A stretch of 64,000 nucleotides of DNA from Chloroflexota bacterium (GCA_005883625.1 VBDU01000048.1:1-64000); one strand, 5' to 3'; shown: positions 17,010-26,216, numbered from the stretch's first letter. The notes: generated by a model from the sequence alone, not told the origin. A program made the numbers and translations.

Positions 17010-18739
17010 GCCGCGGCCTCCGCGCCCGCCGCCGCGGTCCGCGAGACCGGCGAACGGCGCAGGGCCAGCGTCGCGACGACGATGAGCGCGAGCATCACGG
17101 CGACGAGCGAGGTCCCGAGGGCGGCGACGCGGTTCACCTCGCCCTCTCGCCACAGCGTCCAGATGTCGGTGGCGATGACGTTGTTGAACTGGGTGAGGAG
17201 GACGAGCGCCATCGTCACCTCGCGATACGAGAGCAGGGCGACCCAGAACCAGCTGTTGAGAAGGGCCGGCCGCACGAGGGGCACGATGACGTGCCGCAGG
17301 GTCGCCAGGGGCGAGAGGCCGCCAACGCGACCGGCTTCCTCGAGCTCGTGGTGCACCTGGATCATCGCCGCGTTCAAGGTGCGGCTCGCGAACGCGAGAT
17401 AGATGATCGCGTCGGCGAGCGCGATGATGAGCACGCTGCCGTAGAGCGGGATCGCGCCGCGGGCGAGCAGCGCGACGTACGCGAGGCCGACGGCGACCAG
17501 GACGCTCGGCACGGCGTGCGGCGCGAACGCGAGGACGTCGATGATCCCGCGCAGCCGCGACGCCGTCCGGGTCACGATCCAGGCGACGGCGACGGCGATC
17601 GCGACCGCGAGGAGCGGCGCGATCGCCAGTACGACCACGGTGTTCGCGAGGCCACGGGCGCTCTGCGGGGTGAGCATGCGGCCGTAGTTGGCGAGCGTGA
17701 GGAGTGGGAGCGCGTCGGCGGAGGGCGCGATGAGGTATGGCGTGAGCGACGCCCACACGAGCATCCCGAGCGGGAGGAAGACCTCCATGAGGAAGAAGGC
17801 GAGCACGAACGCGAGCGCGAGCCCGGTCCAGCGGCCGAGCCGCAGCGGCCGCGGCCGGTAGCCACGGCCGGTGAGGACGGCGAAGCGGCGGCCCGCCCGG
17901 AGCGCGCGGAAGTACACGACCGCAAGGGCGAGGCCCGCCACGAGCATGACCATGCCGTTGGCGCCGGCGGCGCCGTAGTCCGGCAGGCCGACGCTCTGCG
18001 GATGGACGTCCAGGAAGATGACCGAGCTGAGCACGAAGATCCGCGCGGGCAGACCGATGATCCCGGGCGCCTCGAACGCGGAGACCGCCGTCATCGCGAG
18101 GTACACGAACGTTCCGAGGAGCGCCGGGAACGTGAGCGGCACGTCGACGGTGCGGAACGTCGTGAGCTTCCCGATGCCGCTCGTGTACGCGGCCTCCTCG
18201 AGCGCGGGATCCATCGCGCGGTACGCCGCGGAAAGCATGAAGTAGCCGGCCGGCACGAACGCGAGGCCCTGCACGAACGCCATCCCACCCATCGAGTAGA
18301 TGTTCAGCGGCGCCGACTCGAGCCCGAAGACCGCCATGAGCCCGCGGTTCACGAGCCCGATCTCGGGGCTGAGCAGCATGATCCAGCCGATCGCCCGAAG
18401 GAACGTCGGGATGAGGACCACGATCGAGAGCATGACGACGAACCCGGTGCGGAACGGAAGGTCCGTGCGGCTGAAGAGGAAGGTCAGCGGCACGAGGAAG
18501 ACGAACGTCACGAGCAGGCTGAGCATCGCGAAGACGGCGGTGTTCGCGAGCGTCTCGAGGAAGAAGGGGCTCCGGAAGAGCGCGACATAGTTGTCGAGGG
18601 TGAGCGGGCTCGCCCCGCCGGGGAGGCCCCGTCGCAGGCTCATCCACACGATGAGCGCGATCGGACCGCCGACCGCGACGAGCAGCAGCGCGAGCACGCC
18701 GATCGTGAACGGCGATTCCCGGCGCGCGGACCTCAGCAC
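17006..18739 (-). CDS. Double-length ABC permease (FbpB/ThiP type)
   Basis: 577-residue permease with two fused membrane modules, as in FbpB, AfuB and ThiP. Two EAA loops are visible: LEEAAYTSGIGKLTTFRTVDVPLTFPAL in the first half and LEEAGRVGGLSPLATLRHVIVPLVRPAL in the second. The gene overlaps the downstream ATPase by four bases and starts about ten bases after the binding-protein stop. It moves the ligand of that binding protein, probably ferric iron, a polyamine, or a small organic ligand as in newer members. Confidence 0.9.
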   Translation of the reverse strand: MLRSARRESPFTIGVLALLLVAVGGPIALIVWMSLRRGLPGGASPLTLDNYVALFRSPFFLETLANTAVFAMLSLLVTFVFLVPLTFLFSRTDLPFRTGFVVMLSIVVLIPTFLRAIGWIMLLSPEIGLVNRGLMAVFGLESAPLNIYSMGGMAFVQGLAFVPAGYFMLSAAYRAMDPALEEAAYTSGIGKLTTFRTVDVPLTFPALLGTFVYLAMTAVSAFEAPGIIGLPARIFVLSSVIFLDVHPQSVGLPDYGAAGANGMVMLVAGLALAVVYFRALRAGRRFAVLTGRGYRPRPLRLGRWTGLALAFVLAFFLMEVFLPLGMLVWASLTPYLIAPSADALPLLTLANYGRMLTPQSARGLANTVVVLAIAPLLAVAIAVAVAWIVTRTASRLRGIIDVLAFAPHAVPSVLVAVGLAYVALLARGAIPLYGSVLIIALADAIIYLAFASRTLNAAMIQVHHELEEAGRVGGLSPLATLRHVIVPLVRPALLNSWFWVALLSYREVTMALVLLTQFNNVIATDIWTLWREGEVNRVAALGTSLVAVMLALIVVATLALRRSPVSRTAAAGAEAAA

Positions 18740-18749
18740 GCTCGCGCCG

Positions 18750-19817
18750 CTAACGGAACCCGACGATCTCGCGGTACTTCTTCTCCCTGGCCGCGAACTC
18801 GTTCGGATCGAACTTGTCGTCCCAGGTGATCGCGTCCTTCGCGTTCTTCGCGTAGATCTGCCCGAGGAGCGTGGCGGGGTCGAGGATGCTCTGCTTGCCC
18901 ATCGCCTGGCCCCAGACCTCGAGCACCGACGGATCGGTCATGAACGTGGCCATGAGGACCGCGGCGTTCGGGTTCGACCCGCCCCTGAGCGCGCCGGCGT
19001 GGTAGGTGGGAGCGATCGCGGGCCGCACGTCGGTGCACCACGCGACGGGGGTGCCCTTCACGATCGCCGGATCGACCTGCGAGTTCGTCTGCGTGAACGA
19101 GAGCAGGGTCTGCCCGAGGACGAGCGACTGGAACGTCTCGTTGACGAGCCCGAGCTTCGGGCTCTGCGCGGCCAGCTTCTTCGCGAAGTCCGTCGCCTTG
19201 TCGTCCCCCCAGACCTGCGAGAGCCGCACGATGTGGTGGATCGTGTTCGCGACGCCGATCCTGCCCTTCCATTTCGGGTCGAGCACGTCCTCCCACTTCT
19301 TCGGGTAGTCGGCCGGCTGGACGAGCTTGGAGTTCACGACCGGGAGCACGAGCTGATTGGCGAACGAGACGGCGCGTCCCTCGTAGGAGATCGCGGCCTG
19401 CGGCATCTTGAAGAGGTCGACGTACGGCGCGGTCGCGATCGCGTCTCCGACGACGAGGGAGGACATGAAGGAGTCGTTCAAGATGACCGCGTCCCACGTC
19501 GTCTTGCCGCCCGCCGAGGCCTCGGTGAGGACCTTCGCGACGATGTCGGGGAGATTGCCCGACGAGCTGTAGCTTCCTTGGAGCGCCAGCCCGTACTTCC
19601 TGTTCACGCCCGCGAGGATCTTCGCGAATCCGTCCTCGCCGAGGCTCGACGGACCCGCGGCGTTGAGGTGGCCCTCGGCCTTCGCCGCGGCAACGACGGA
19701 GTCGACGGTCGCGGCCTCCTTCGACGCCGAAGGGGCGGCCGAGGGGGGCGCGGCGCACGCCGCGAGCCCGGCGCCGGCGAGCACGAGCAGCTCGCGCCGC
19801 GTGAGTCGCCCGTTCAT
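18750..19817 (-). CDS. ABC transporter substrate-binding lipoprotein (FbpA/AfuA-like)
   Basis: Binding protein with a Tat-like, lipobox-containing leader (MNGRLTRRELLVLAGAGLAAC). The mature domain has the pattern of the ferric-iron/thiamine/putrescine class: VVAAAKAEGHLNAAGPSS, TTWDAVILNDS, then PADYPKKWEDVLDPKWKGRIGV. 355 aa; ribosome site AGGTGG four bases before the ATG. The WEDVLDPKWKGRIGV block is highly typical. First gene of the operon ending at 15933. It diverges from the LigB gene with a 63-base gap. Confidence 0.88.
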   Translation of the reverse strand: MNGRLTRRELLVLAGAGLAACAAPPSAAPSASKEAATVDSVVAAAKAEGHLNAAGPSSLGEDGFAKILAGVNRKYGLALQGSYSSSGNLPDIVAKVLTEASAGGKTTWDAVILNDSFMSSLVVGDAIATAPYVDLFKMPQAAISYEGRAVSFANQLVLPVVNSKLVQPADYPKKWEDVLDPKWKGRIGVANTIHHIVRLSQVWGDDKATDFAKKLAAQSPKLGLVNETFQSLVLGQTLLSFTQTNSQVDPAIVKGTPVAWCTDVRPAIAPTYHAGALRGGSNPNAAVLMATFMTDPSVLEVWGQAMGKQSILDPATLLGQIYAKNAKDAITWDDKFDPNEFAAREKKYREIVGFR

Positions 19818-19880
19818 GTCCCACCTCCGCCCGGAGCGAGAGGCCACATTATGCTTCGGCGTCCACTTCGGGGAGGCCTC

Positions 19881-20741
19881 GTGGCGAACGTCGTCTGCGT
19901 GCTGGGCATGCCGCACAACCCCTTCCACCACCGCGCGACGAGAGGACCGCGCGAGCAGTGGTCGGACGACCTGCGCAACATGCAGGACCGGTTCGACGCG
20001 CAGCGCGAGCGCCTCGCGCGGGCGAAGCCCGACGTGATCGTGTCGATCGGGAACGATCACTTCCATCAGTTCTTCATGGACAACATGCCGGCCTTCGTCA
20101 TCGGGAAGATGGACCGCTACGACGGGACCTTCTACAACGAGGTCCGCGAGTTCGACCTCCCGCGCGTGACGATCCCGGGTGATGCGGCCCTCTCGCGGCG
20201 GGTTCTCGAAGGGCTCCTCTGCCGCGGGGTCGACCTGGCGTTCTCCGACGAGCTCAAGGTGGATCATTCGATCGTCGTCCCGCTGCTGTTCTCCCGGCCC
20301 CAGCTCGACCTCCCGATCGTGCCGCTCATGAGCAACTGCATCGCTCCGCCGCTCCCGTCGGCCGCGCGATTCCACGCGGTGGGCCTCGCGCTCCGCTCGG
20401 CGCTGGACGAGCTCGACGACCCGCGCCGGTTTGCCGTGATCGGCAGCGGCAACCTTTCGCTCGAGGTGGGCGGGCCGCTGCAGTTCGCGCCGCGTCCGAT
20501 GGACGCGGAGTTCGACGAGCGCGCGGTCGCCTGGATCGCGAACGCCAACGCCGACGCCGCCGCGCGCGAATGCACCTACGAGCGCCTCGTGAACGCGGGC
20601 AACGTCTCGCACGGGTACCTGAACTATCTCCTGCTCCTGGGCGTCGCAAGCGACGAGCGCCCGACCCATGCCGAGGGCCTGCGGCGCAACGGGTCGACAC
20701 AGGCGTACTTCGCCTGGGAGTCGCCGGCCACGGCGAGGTAG
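19881..20741 (+). CDS. Extradiol ring-cleavage dioxygenase, class III LigB (beta) subunit
   Basis: Catalytic subunit of a protocatechuate 4,5-dioxygenase-type enzyme. The fold starts with GMPHNPFHHRATRG (iron-ligand His) and continues with DVIVSIGNDHFHQFF (second iron His region), FDLPRVTIPGD and the late GSGNLSLEVGGP block. 286 aa. The GTG start is preferred to an ATG at 19851 because GGGAGG lies five bases before it and because VANVVCVLGMPHNPF is the expected opening strand. The small alpha subunit is encoded at 21800-22144, separated by a binding-protein gene. Substrate probably a protocatechuate- or gallate-like acid. Confidence 0.83.
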   Translation: MANVVCVLGMPHNPFHHRATRGPREQWSDDLRNMQDRFDAQRERLARAKPDVIVSIGNDHFHQFFMDNMPAFVIGKMDRYDGTFYNEVREFDLPRVTIPGDAALSRRVLEGLLCRGVDLAFSDELKVDHSIVVPLLFSRPQLDLPIVPLMSNCIAPPLPSAARFHAVGLALRSALDELDDPRRFAVIGSGNLSLEVGGPLQFAPRPMDAEFDERAVAWIANANADAAARECTYERLVNAGNVSHGYLNYLLLLGVASDERPTHAEGLRRNGSTQAYFAWESPATAR

Positions 20742-20781
20742 AGTCGTGCGCGATCTGCGCCGGCCCGCAAAGGGGGTGAAG

Positions 20782-21792
20782 ATGCAGCGAGCTCTCTCCG
20801 CCGGACTCGTCGCGAGCCTCCTCCTTACGGCGTGCGGCGGTGCGCCGACGCCCGCGGCACCCCCCGCGGCGAGCGCAACTCCCGCTCCGGTCAAGGTCAG
20901 TGCCTCGTACAGCAACGTCATCGCGAGCAATCTCCCGCTCTGGGTGGCGAAGGAGGCCGGCATCTTCGCGAGGCACGGCCTCGACGTGGAGCTCACGCTC
21001 GTCGAGAGCTCCAAGGGGATCCCCGCGCTCCTCACAGGGGATGTGAAATTCGCGCACATCGGGGGCTCCGAGGTCGTCTCCGCCGCGGCGGGCGGCGCGG
21101 ACCTCGTCATCGTCGGCGGAACGGTGCCAGTCTGGCCGTACGTGCTCATCGTCGCGCCCGACATCAAGAAGCCGGAGGACCTGAAGGGTAAGAAGCTCGC
21201 GATCGCGGGGATCGGCGGTTCGTACGACATCGCCGCGCGCGTCCTCCTGCCGCGGCTCGGCCTCAAGCCTGACGACGACGTCGCGATCATCGCAACCGGC
21301 TCGGTCGCGAACGCCACGGCCGCGCTCGCGAGCGGCGCCGTACAGGCGACGCTGTCGCAGCCGCCCGACCAGCTCGCCCTCGAGCCGAAGGGCTTCCATG
21401 TGATCGCGAACCTCGCCGACCTGCACCTCTCGACGGCGAACACGACCATCGCCGCCACGCGCGCCTTCGTGAACGGGAACCGTGACGTCACGCAGCGCTA
21501 CGTCGACGCCATCGTCGAGGCCATCGCCAGGGAGAAGAAGGACCGCCCGTTCGCGCTCGACGTGCTCAAGACGTATCTCAAGGTGACGGACACCAGCGCG
21601 CTCAACGCGACGTACGACCACTACGTCGGGACGGTGATCCCGAGCGCTCCGTACGTCCGCGCCGATCAGTTCGGCGACGTCATCCAAACGCTCGGCAGGA
21701 CGAACGAGAAGGTGCGGACGTTCGACGTGAGCAAGATCCTCGACGAGTCGTTCGTGAAGAGCGCCATCGACCGCGGGGTGGACACGCGCTGA
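20782..21792 (+). CDS. ABC transporter substrate-binding lipoprotein (NMT1/SsuA type)
   Basis: Exported binding protein with a lipobox leader (MQRALSAGLVASLLLTACGG). The mature N-terminus VKVSASYSNVIASNLPLWVAKEAGIFARHGLDVEL is diagnostic of the SsuA/NMT1 class, and DLKGKKLAIAGIGGSYDIAARVLL forms the hinge. 336 aa; a purine-rich ribosome site (AAGGGGGTGAAG) precedes the ATG. The gene lies between the LigB and LigA subunit genes with short spacers, so expression with the dioxygenase is likely and the ligand is probably its substrate or a precursor. No permease or ATPase is adjacent on this strand. Confidence 0.87.
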   Translation: MQRALSAGLVASLLLTACGGAPTPAAPPAASATPAPVKVSASYSNVIASNLPLWVAKEAGIFARHGLDVELTLVESSKGIPALLTGDVKFAHIGGSEVVSAAAGGADLVIVGGTVPVWPYVLIVAPDIKKPEDLKGKKLAIAGIGGSYDIAARVLLPRLGLKPDDDVAIIATGSVANATAALASGAVQATLSQPPDQLALEPKGFHVIANLADLHLSTANTTIAATRAFVNGNRDVTQRYVDAIVEAIAREKKDRPFALDVLKTYLKVTDTSALNATYDHYVGTVIPSAPYVRADQFGDVIQTLGRTNEKVRTFDVSKILDESFVKSAIDRGVDTR

Positions 21793-21799
21793 GCGCGTC

Positions 21800-22144
21800 G
21801 TGAGCCGGTACCTCGTCGACAAGTTCCTCTACCGCGTCGATCGCGACCCCGCGTGGCTCGCGCGCTACGCGAAGGAGCCTGCGCGCTGCGTCGCGGACTG
21901 GGAACGGACCGAGGCGCACGCGCTCGGCCCTGAGCTCACGAGCGGCCACGCTTTCAGCGACGAGGAGCGCGCGGCGCTCGCGGCGCGCGACCATCTGCGC
22001 CTGTACGCGATGGGCGCGCATCCCTTCATCCTCTGGACGCTCATGATCCCGCTGCTCGAGGAGCGCTACGCCTCCCACCGCGAGCTGCAGGACGACTACG
22101 CGAAACAGCTCCGCCCGTTCGGCAGGCCCGACTTCGGCACCTAG
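21800..22144 (+). CDS. LigA-like alpha subunit of the extradiol dioxygenase
   Basis: Small helical protein matching the LigA/alpha-subunit domain of class III ring-cleavage dioxygenases. The core SRYLVDKFLYRVDRDPAWLARYAKEP and the C-terminal RDHLRLYAMGAHPFILWTLMIPLL (G-A-H-P motif lining the active-site entrance) are characteristic. 114 aa, GTG start, seven bases after the binding-protein gene. It is expected to pair with the LigB protein encoded 1 kb upstream. It ends one base before the convergent gene's stop. Confidence 0.75.
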   Translation: MSRYLVDKFLYRVDRDPAWLARYAKEPARCVADWERTEAHALGPELTSGHAFSDEERAALAARDHLRLYAMGAHPFILWTLMIPLLEERYASHRELQDDYAKQLRPFGRPDFGT

Positions 22145-22145
22145 C

Positions 22146-23042
22146 TCAGGCGAGCGCGGGATCCGCCGCGGCGGTGAACGACGGATCGAAATAGCGCTCG
22201 ACCTCCGGCGGCCGTCCTGGATGCCGCAGCTCGACGACGCGCGCCATCGCGGCATGCGCCTGCGCGAGCGTCGGCGCCGCGACCTCACGTGCGCGGTCCT
22301 CGGCCTCATACATCGCGACCGCGGCGTTTGGCGAGCCCGCCTCCGGGCCGAGAAGCTCGATGACCCGCTCGCGATTCGCGCGGTCGGCGGCCCAGCGCGC
22401 GCCCGCAAGGAGCGCGCGGCAGTAGCGCGTCACGAGGTCGTGGTGGTCCCGCGCCCAGCTTCGGCGCGCCGCGACGGTGACACCGGGATAGCCCGGGAAA
22501 TCGTCCGCAGCCGACGCGAGGACGCGCGCGCCCTCGGCAAGCGCGCGAAGATCGTGCGGCGGAGCGAGCATCGCGCCGGCGATCGAGCCCGCGAGGAGCG
22601 CGTCCAGCCGCTGCGCCGTGCCGCCGACGGCGACCGGGCGGTATGACCCGCGCGCCACGCCGCGACGACCGAGGATGTCGTACAGGAGGGTCGCGTAGCC
22701 GCTCTCGATCGCGTCGACGCCGAGATCCTTGCCGCGGAGCTCCCCGATACTCGCGATCTCGGGCCGCACGACCAGCCGCTGCGCCACGCCGAGCTCGGCG
22801 ACGCAGACGACCGCGAGGTCGGCGCCGTCGCGGTCGACGCGCATGACGATGTTGTCCGCGGCCGTGTGGGCGAGATCGAAGTCGCCGCGTACGAGCGCGT
22901 CGAGCTGCGGCGCCGAGCCGCGAGCCTGCGTGTGCTCGACCGCGAGCGACTCGTCCGCGAAAAACCCTTCGCCCTCGGCGACGACGAAGGCGGCGGGACG
23001 CGAGAACGCGATGACGCGCAAACGGTCCACGGGAGCGTCCAT
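22146..23042 (-). CDS. Solute-binding-protein-like (NMT1/SsuA fold) without export signal
   Basis: The fold is that of SsuA/THI5-type binding proteins: RVIAFSRPAAFVVAEGEGFFADESLAVEHTQ, then RGDFDLAHTAADNIVMRVDRDGADL, then ELRGKDLGVDAIESGYATLLYDIL. Unlike its neighbours it has no signal peptide or lipobox: MDAPVDRLRVIAF goes straight into the first strand. It may therefore act in the cytosol, as a ligand sensor or as an enzyme like the pyrimidine precursor synthase THI5, or the true start may be missed. 298 aa. It diverges from the CoA-transferase gene with a 33-base gap. Confidence 0.78.
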   Translation of the reverse strand: MDAPVDRLRVIAFSRPAAFVVAEGEGFFADESLAVEHTQARGSAPQLDALVRGDFDLAHTAADNIVMRVDRDGADLAVVCVAELGVAQRLVVRPEIASIGELRGKDLGVDAIESGYATLLYDILGRRGVARGSYRPVAVGGTAQRLDALLAGSIAGAMLAPPHDLRALAEGARVLASAADDFPGYPGVTVAARRSWARDHHDLVTRYCRALLAGARWAADRANRERVIELLGPEAGSPNAAVAMYEAEDRAREVAAPTLAQAHAAMARVVELRHPGRPPEVERYFDPSFTAAADPALA

Positions 23043-23075
23043 ACACTAGCCGCGCATCTTCGAGGGGGAGGACGC

Positions 23076-24257
23076 ATGCCCGGGCCGCTCGATGACGTGC
23101 GCGTCCTCGAGGTCGCGAGCTTCATCAGCGGACCGTACGCCGCGATGCTCCTCGCCGACCTCGGTGCCGAGGTGATCAAGGTCGAGCCGCCGGGGACCGG
23201 CGACCCGTTCCGCGGCTGGGGCGAGCGCCAGGGCGGGGAGCGACCCCAGTTCGCCGCGTACAACCGCGGCAAGAAGAGCGTCACGCTCGACCTGCGCAAC
23301 GACCTCGCGCGCCGGACCTACCTCGCGCTCGCGAAGCGGGCCGACGTCGTCGTCGAGAACTTCCGCCCCGGGACCGCGGAGCGGATGGGGATCGGGGACG
23401 CGACGCTCCGCGAGGCGAACCCGCGCCTCGTCTACTGCGCGATGACCGGGGTCGGCTCGAGCGGCCCGGCGTCCCACCGTCCTATCTATGACGCGATCGG
23501 GCAGGCCCTCTCGGGCCTGTGGAGCGTGCTCACGGACCTCGACGATCCCGAGCCGATCGGCCCGCCCATGTCAGACCAGCTCACCGGGCTCTACGCCGCG
23601 TACGGCATCCTCGCGGCGCTCGCGGCGCGGGGGCGGACGGGGAAGGGGCAGCGGATCGAGGTGAGCATGCTGTCGGCGAGCATGGCGTTCCTCACCGAGC
23701 CTCTCGCGAACTACCTCCTGCTCGGCGAGGTCTCGGACCTCCGCTCGCGCCCGCGACGCTCGCAGTCGTACGCGTTCGTCGCGAGGGACGGCAAGCCGTT
23801 CGCCATCCACCTGTCGTCGCCGCCGAAGTTCTGGGAGGCGCTCACCGAGGCGGTCGAGCGCCCGGATCTGCTCGCGGACGCGCGGTTTGCGACCAAGGCC
23901 GACCGCGTGAAGAGGTACGACGCGCTGCGCGCGACGCTCGAGGAGACCTTTCGCACACGCGACCGCGCCGAGTGGCTCGCGCGCCTCGAGCGGTGCGACG
24001 TCCCCGCCGCGCCGATCAACGACATCGCGGAGGCGGTCGCCGACCCGCAAGCCCGGCACATCGGGATGGTGCGCACCTTCGGCTCGGGCGACCGCGCGCG
24101 GCGGCTCGTGGGCTTCCCGGTCGCGTTCGCGGCGACGCCCGGCGAGCCGGGGCTGCCCCCGCCGGATCTGGGCGAGCACACGACCGCGGTGCTCGCCGAG
24201 CTCGGCTACGACGAGAGTGAGGTCGCGCGGCTGCGTGAGGCGGGCGCGATCTCGTGA
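23076..24257 (+). CDS. Family III acyl-CoA transferase (CaiB/BaiF, formyl-CoA transferase-like)
   Basis: Moves CoA between carboxylic acids in the cytosol. The family opening VRVLEVASFISGPYAAMLLADLGAEVIKVEPPGTGDPFRGWG is textbook, and the conserved YDAIGQALSGL carries the catalytic Asp. NPRLVYCAMTGVGSSGP and the C-terminal GEHTTAVLAELGY end block are in place. 393 aa; ribosome site GGGGGAGG before the ATG at 23076. The next gene overlaps it by four bases. With the amidohydrolase it probably activates or processes an acid released by the pathway encoded upstream. Confidence 0.9.
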   Translation: MPGPLDDVRVLEVASFISGPYAAMLLADLGAEVIKVEPPGTGDPFRGWGERQGGERPQFAAYNRGKKSVTLDLRNDLARRTYLALAKRADVVVENFRPGTAERMGIGDATLREANPRLVYCAMTGVGSSGPASHRPIYDAIGQALSGLWSVLTDLDDPEPIGPPMSDQLTGLYAAYGILAALAARGRTGKGQRIEVSMLSASMAFLTEPLANYLLLGEVSDLRSRPRRSQSYAFVARDGKPFAIHLSSPPKFWEALTEAVERPDLLADARFATKADRVKRYDALRATLEETFRTRDRAEWLARLERCDVPAAPINDIAEAVADPQARHIGMVRTFGSGDRARRLVGFPVAFAATPGEPGLPPPDLGEHTTAVLAELGYDESEVARLREAGAIS

Positions 24258-25117
24258 GCGCGACGGACCTCGTCGCGATCGACGTCCACGTGCATCCGAA
24301 GGACGAGGAGTGGATCAAGGCCTCGGGACGCCGCGCCGAGCAGATGGCGGCGTACTTCGGTCGCGAGAACACGCCGGTCTCCCTCGACGACCTCGCGGAC
24401 CAGTACCGCGCCCGGAAGATGATGGCCGTCCTCATGAACTCGACCGACGTGACGACGTCGGGCATCACGCCCGTGCCGAACGACCGCGTCGCCGCCGCCG
24501 TGCGCAAGCACCCGGACGTCTTCATCGGCTTCGGCGCGATCGACCCGCATCAGGGGAAGATCGCGCAGGACGAGATCCGCCGGATGCACGAGGAGCTCGG
24601 CCTGCGCGGCATCGGCGAGCTCAATCCCGGACGGCAGGCGTTCTACCCGAACGACGAGCGCTTCTACCCGCTCTGGGAGGAGGCCGCCAAGCGCGGCCTC
24701 GTGGTGCTCTTCCACACCGGGATGATGGGCGCGGGCGCCGGGACGCCGGGAGGGCTCGGGTTCAAGCTCAAGTACACGCGGCCCATCCCGTATCTCGACG
24801 ATGTCGCGGCCGACTTCCCGGACCTGCGGATCATCGCGGCCCATCCGGCGTGGCCGTGGCAGGACGAGGCGCTCGCGATGGCGCGCCACAAGTCGAACGT
24901 GTACCTCGACCTCTCGGGCTGGGCGCCCAAGTACTTCCCGGAGCAGCTCGTCCAGTACGCGAACTCGATCCTCCAGGACCGCGTGCTCTTCGGGTCGGAC
25001 TGGCCGGCGATCAAGGTCGAGCGCTGGCTCGAGGAATTCGCGGCGCTGCCGCTCAAGCCGGAGGTGCGGCCGAAGATCATGCTGGAGAACGCGAAGAAGC
25101 TGTTCGGGCTCGCTTAG
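24254..25117 (+). CDS. Amidohydrolase family 2 metal-dependent hydrolase/decarboxylase
   Basis: TIM-barrel enzyme of the ACMSD/LigJ-like amidohydrolase_2 group. The metal site IDVHVHPKD (His-x-His) is at the N-terminus, a His lies in LFHTGMMG, another in IAAHPAWPW and the Asp in LFGSDWPAIK. 287 aa. GTG start overlapping the CoA-transferase stop by four bases, so the pair is coupled. Members act on ring-cleavage products (carboxymuconate semialdehyde, oxalomesaconate) or decarboxylate aromatic acids, in keeping with the neighbouring dioxygenase genes. Its stop interlocks with that of the convergent dehydrogenase gene. Confidence 0.85.
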   Translation: MSATDLVAIDVHVHPKDEEWIKASGRRAEQMAAYFGRENTPVSLDDLADQYRARKMMAVLMNSTDVTTSGITPVPNDRVAAAVRKHPDVFIGFGAIDPHQGKIAQDEIRRMHEELGLRGIGELNPGRQAFYPNDERFYPLWEEAAKRGLVVLFHTGMMGAGAGTPGGLGFKLKYTRPIPYLDDVAADFPDLRIIAAHPAWPWQDEALAMARHKSNVYLDLSGWAPKYFPEQLVQYANSILQDRVLFGSDWPAIKVERWLEEFAALPLKPEVRPKIMLENAKKLFGLA

Positions 25118-26169
25118 CGCGTCGGGTCGAGGATCACCTTCCCGAGCGTGGCGCCGTCCTCGAGGAGCCGGTGCGCCTCCGCCGCGGCGACGAGCGGCAT
25201 GACGCGGTCGATAAGCGGCCGGAAGGTCCCGCCCGCCGCGTCTCGCAGCGCGCGCTCGATGTCGCGCCGATTCGCTCCCGCGGCGCCGATGATCCGCAGC
25301 CGGTTGAGGTAGAGCCGCGCCACGTCGAGCGTGACCTGTCCGCCGCCGTGGCTTCCCATCGTGACGAGCCGGCCGTGCGGCGCGAGGCTCGCGAAGGCCT
25401 TGGGCCAGAGCCCGGCGTCGGAGATGTTCTCGAACACCACGTCCACGCCGCGGCCACCCGTGATGCGCCGCACCTCTTCCGTGAGGTCCTGCCGCCGGTA
25501 GTTCACGCCCGCCCGCGCGCCGAGCGCGACCGCGGCCGCGACGCGCTCGTCCGATCCGGCGGCGGCGATGACGTTCGCGCCGAGATGCGTGGCGACCTGC
25601 ACGCCCGCGCTCCCCAGGCCACCGGCGGCGCCCATGACGAGCACCCAGTGGCCCGCTTTCACCTCGCCTTTCGCGGCGAGGTTGAACGCCGCGGGGAAGT
25701 GACGGCCGATGACGGTCGCCTCGGCGAACGACAGCGCGTCCGCGATCGCGTAGGCGTTCCGTTCGGGCACCGCCACGTACTCCGCGTAGCCGCCCCACCG
25801 CTGCACGCCGATGCTCTCGCTGCCGGTGCAGTCGGCATCCTCGCCGGCTCGGCAGTACCCGCAGGTCCCGCAGCGCACGTGCGAGCTCACCGTCACCCGC
25901 TCGCCGATGCCGCGCCGGACGTGCGGGCCGAGCTCGGCGATGACGCCGGACGGATCGGCGCCGAGGACGTGCGGCAGCGTCGCGCCGCGCTCGTAACGCC
26001 CGCTTCGCACGCGCAGGTCGAGCGTCCGGTTCACCGAGACCGCGCGGACCTGGACGAGGACCTCGCCCGGACCGGGGGTCGGGCGCGGGACGTCCTCCAC
26101 GCGGAGCACCTCGGGCCCGCCGAACTCGCGCATGACGATCGCTTTCAGGGCGCGCTCACTCCGCCGCAC
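25114..26169 (-). CDS. Zinc-binding alcohol dehydrogenase/quinone oxidoreductase (MDR), paralogue
   Basis: Paralogue of the protein at 11302-12345 with the same motifs: structural zinc CGTCGYCRAGEDADC, GVQRWGGYAEYV, nucleotide turn VMGAAGGLGSAGVQVA and the late RLYLNRLRIIGA. The start is uncertain. The paralogue begins MKAAVMHEFG; here the matching sequence is LKAIVMREFG, where the first residue is encoded by CTG at 26148. The nearest canonical starts are GTG at 26169 (used here; adds VRRSERA) and ATG at 26133, which would remove the first beta strand. About 339-351 aa. Substrate unknown. Confidence 0.83.
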   Translation of the reverse strand: MRRSERALKAIVMREFGGPEVLRVEDVPRPTPGPGEVLVQVRAVSVNRTLDLRVRSGRYERGATLPHVLGADPSGVIAELGPHVRRGIGERVTVSSHVRCGTCGYCRAGEDADCTGSESIGVQRWGGYAEYVAVPERNAYAIADALSFAEATVIGRHFPAAFNLAAKGEVKAGHWVLVMGAAGGLGSAGVQVATHLGANVIAAAGSDERVAAAVALGARAGVNYRRQDLTEEVRRITGGRGVDVVFENISDAGLWPKAFASLAPHGRLVTMGSHGGGQVTLDVARLYLNRLRIIGAAGANRRDIERALRDAAGGTFRPLIDRVMPLVAAAEAHRLLEDGATLGKVILDPTR

Positions 26170-26216
26170 ATCATGCGGCCGCGAGCTGACGTCTTCCCCC
26201 GCCGGCTCGCTGATGC

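Noticed and set aside
17291..18829. 512-codon plus-strand frame opposite the permease gene
   Set aside because: Composition is almost only Arg, Glu, Asp, Ala and His, the usual antisense shadow of a GC-rich membrane-protein gene. The minus-strand permease has clear EAA loops and helices.
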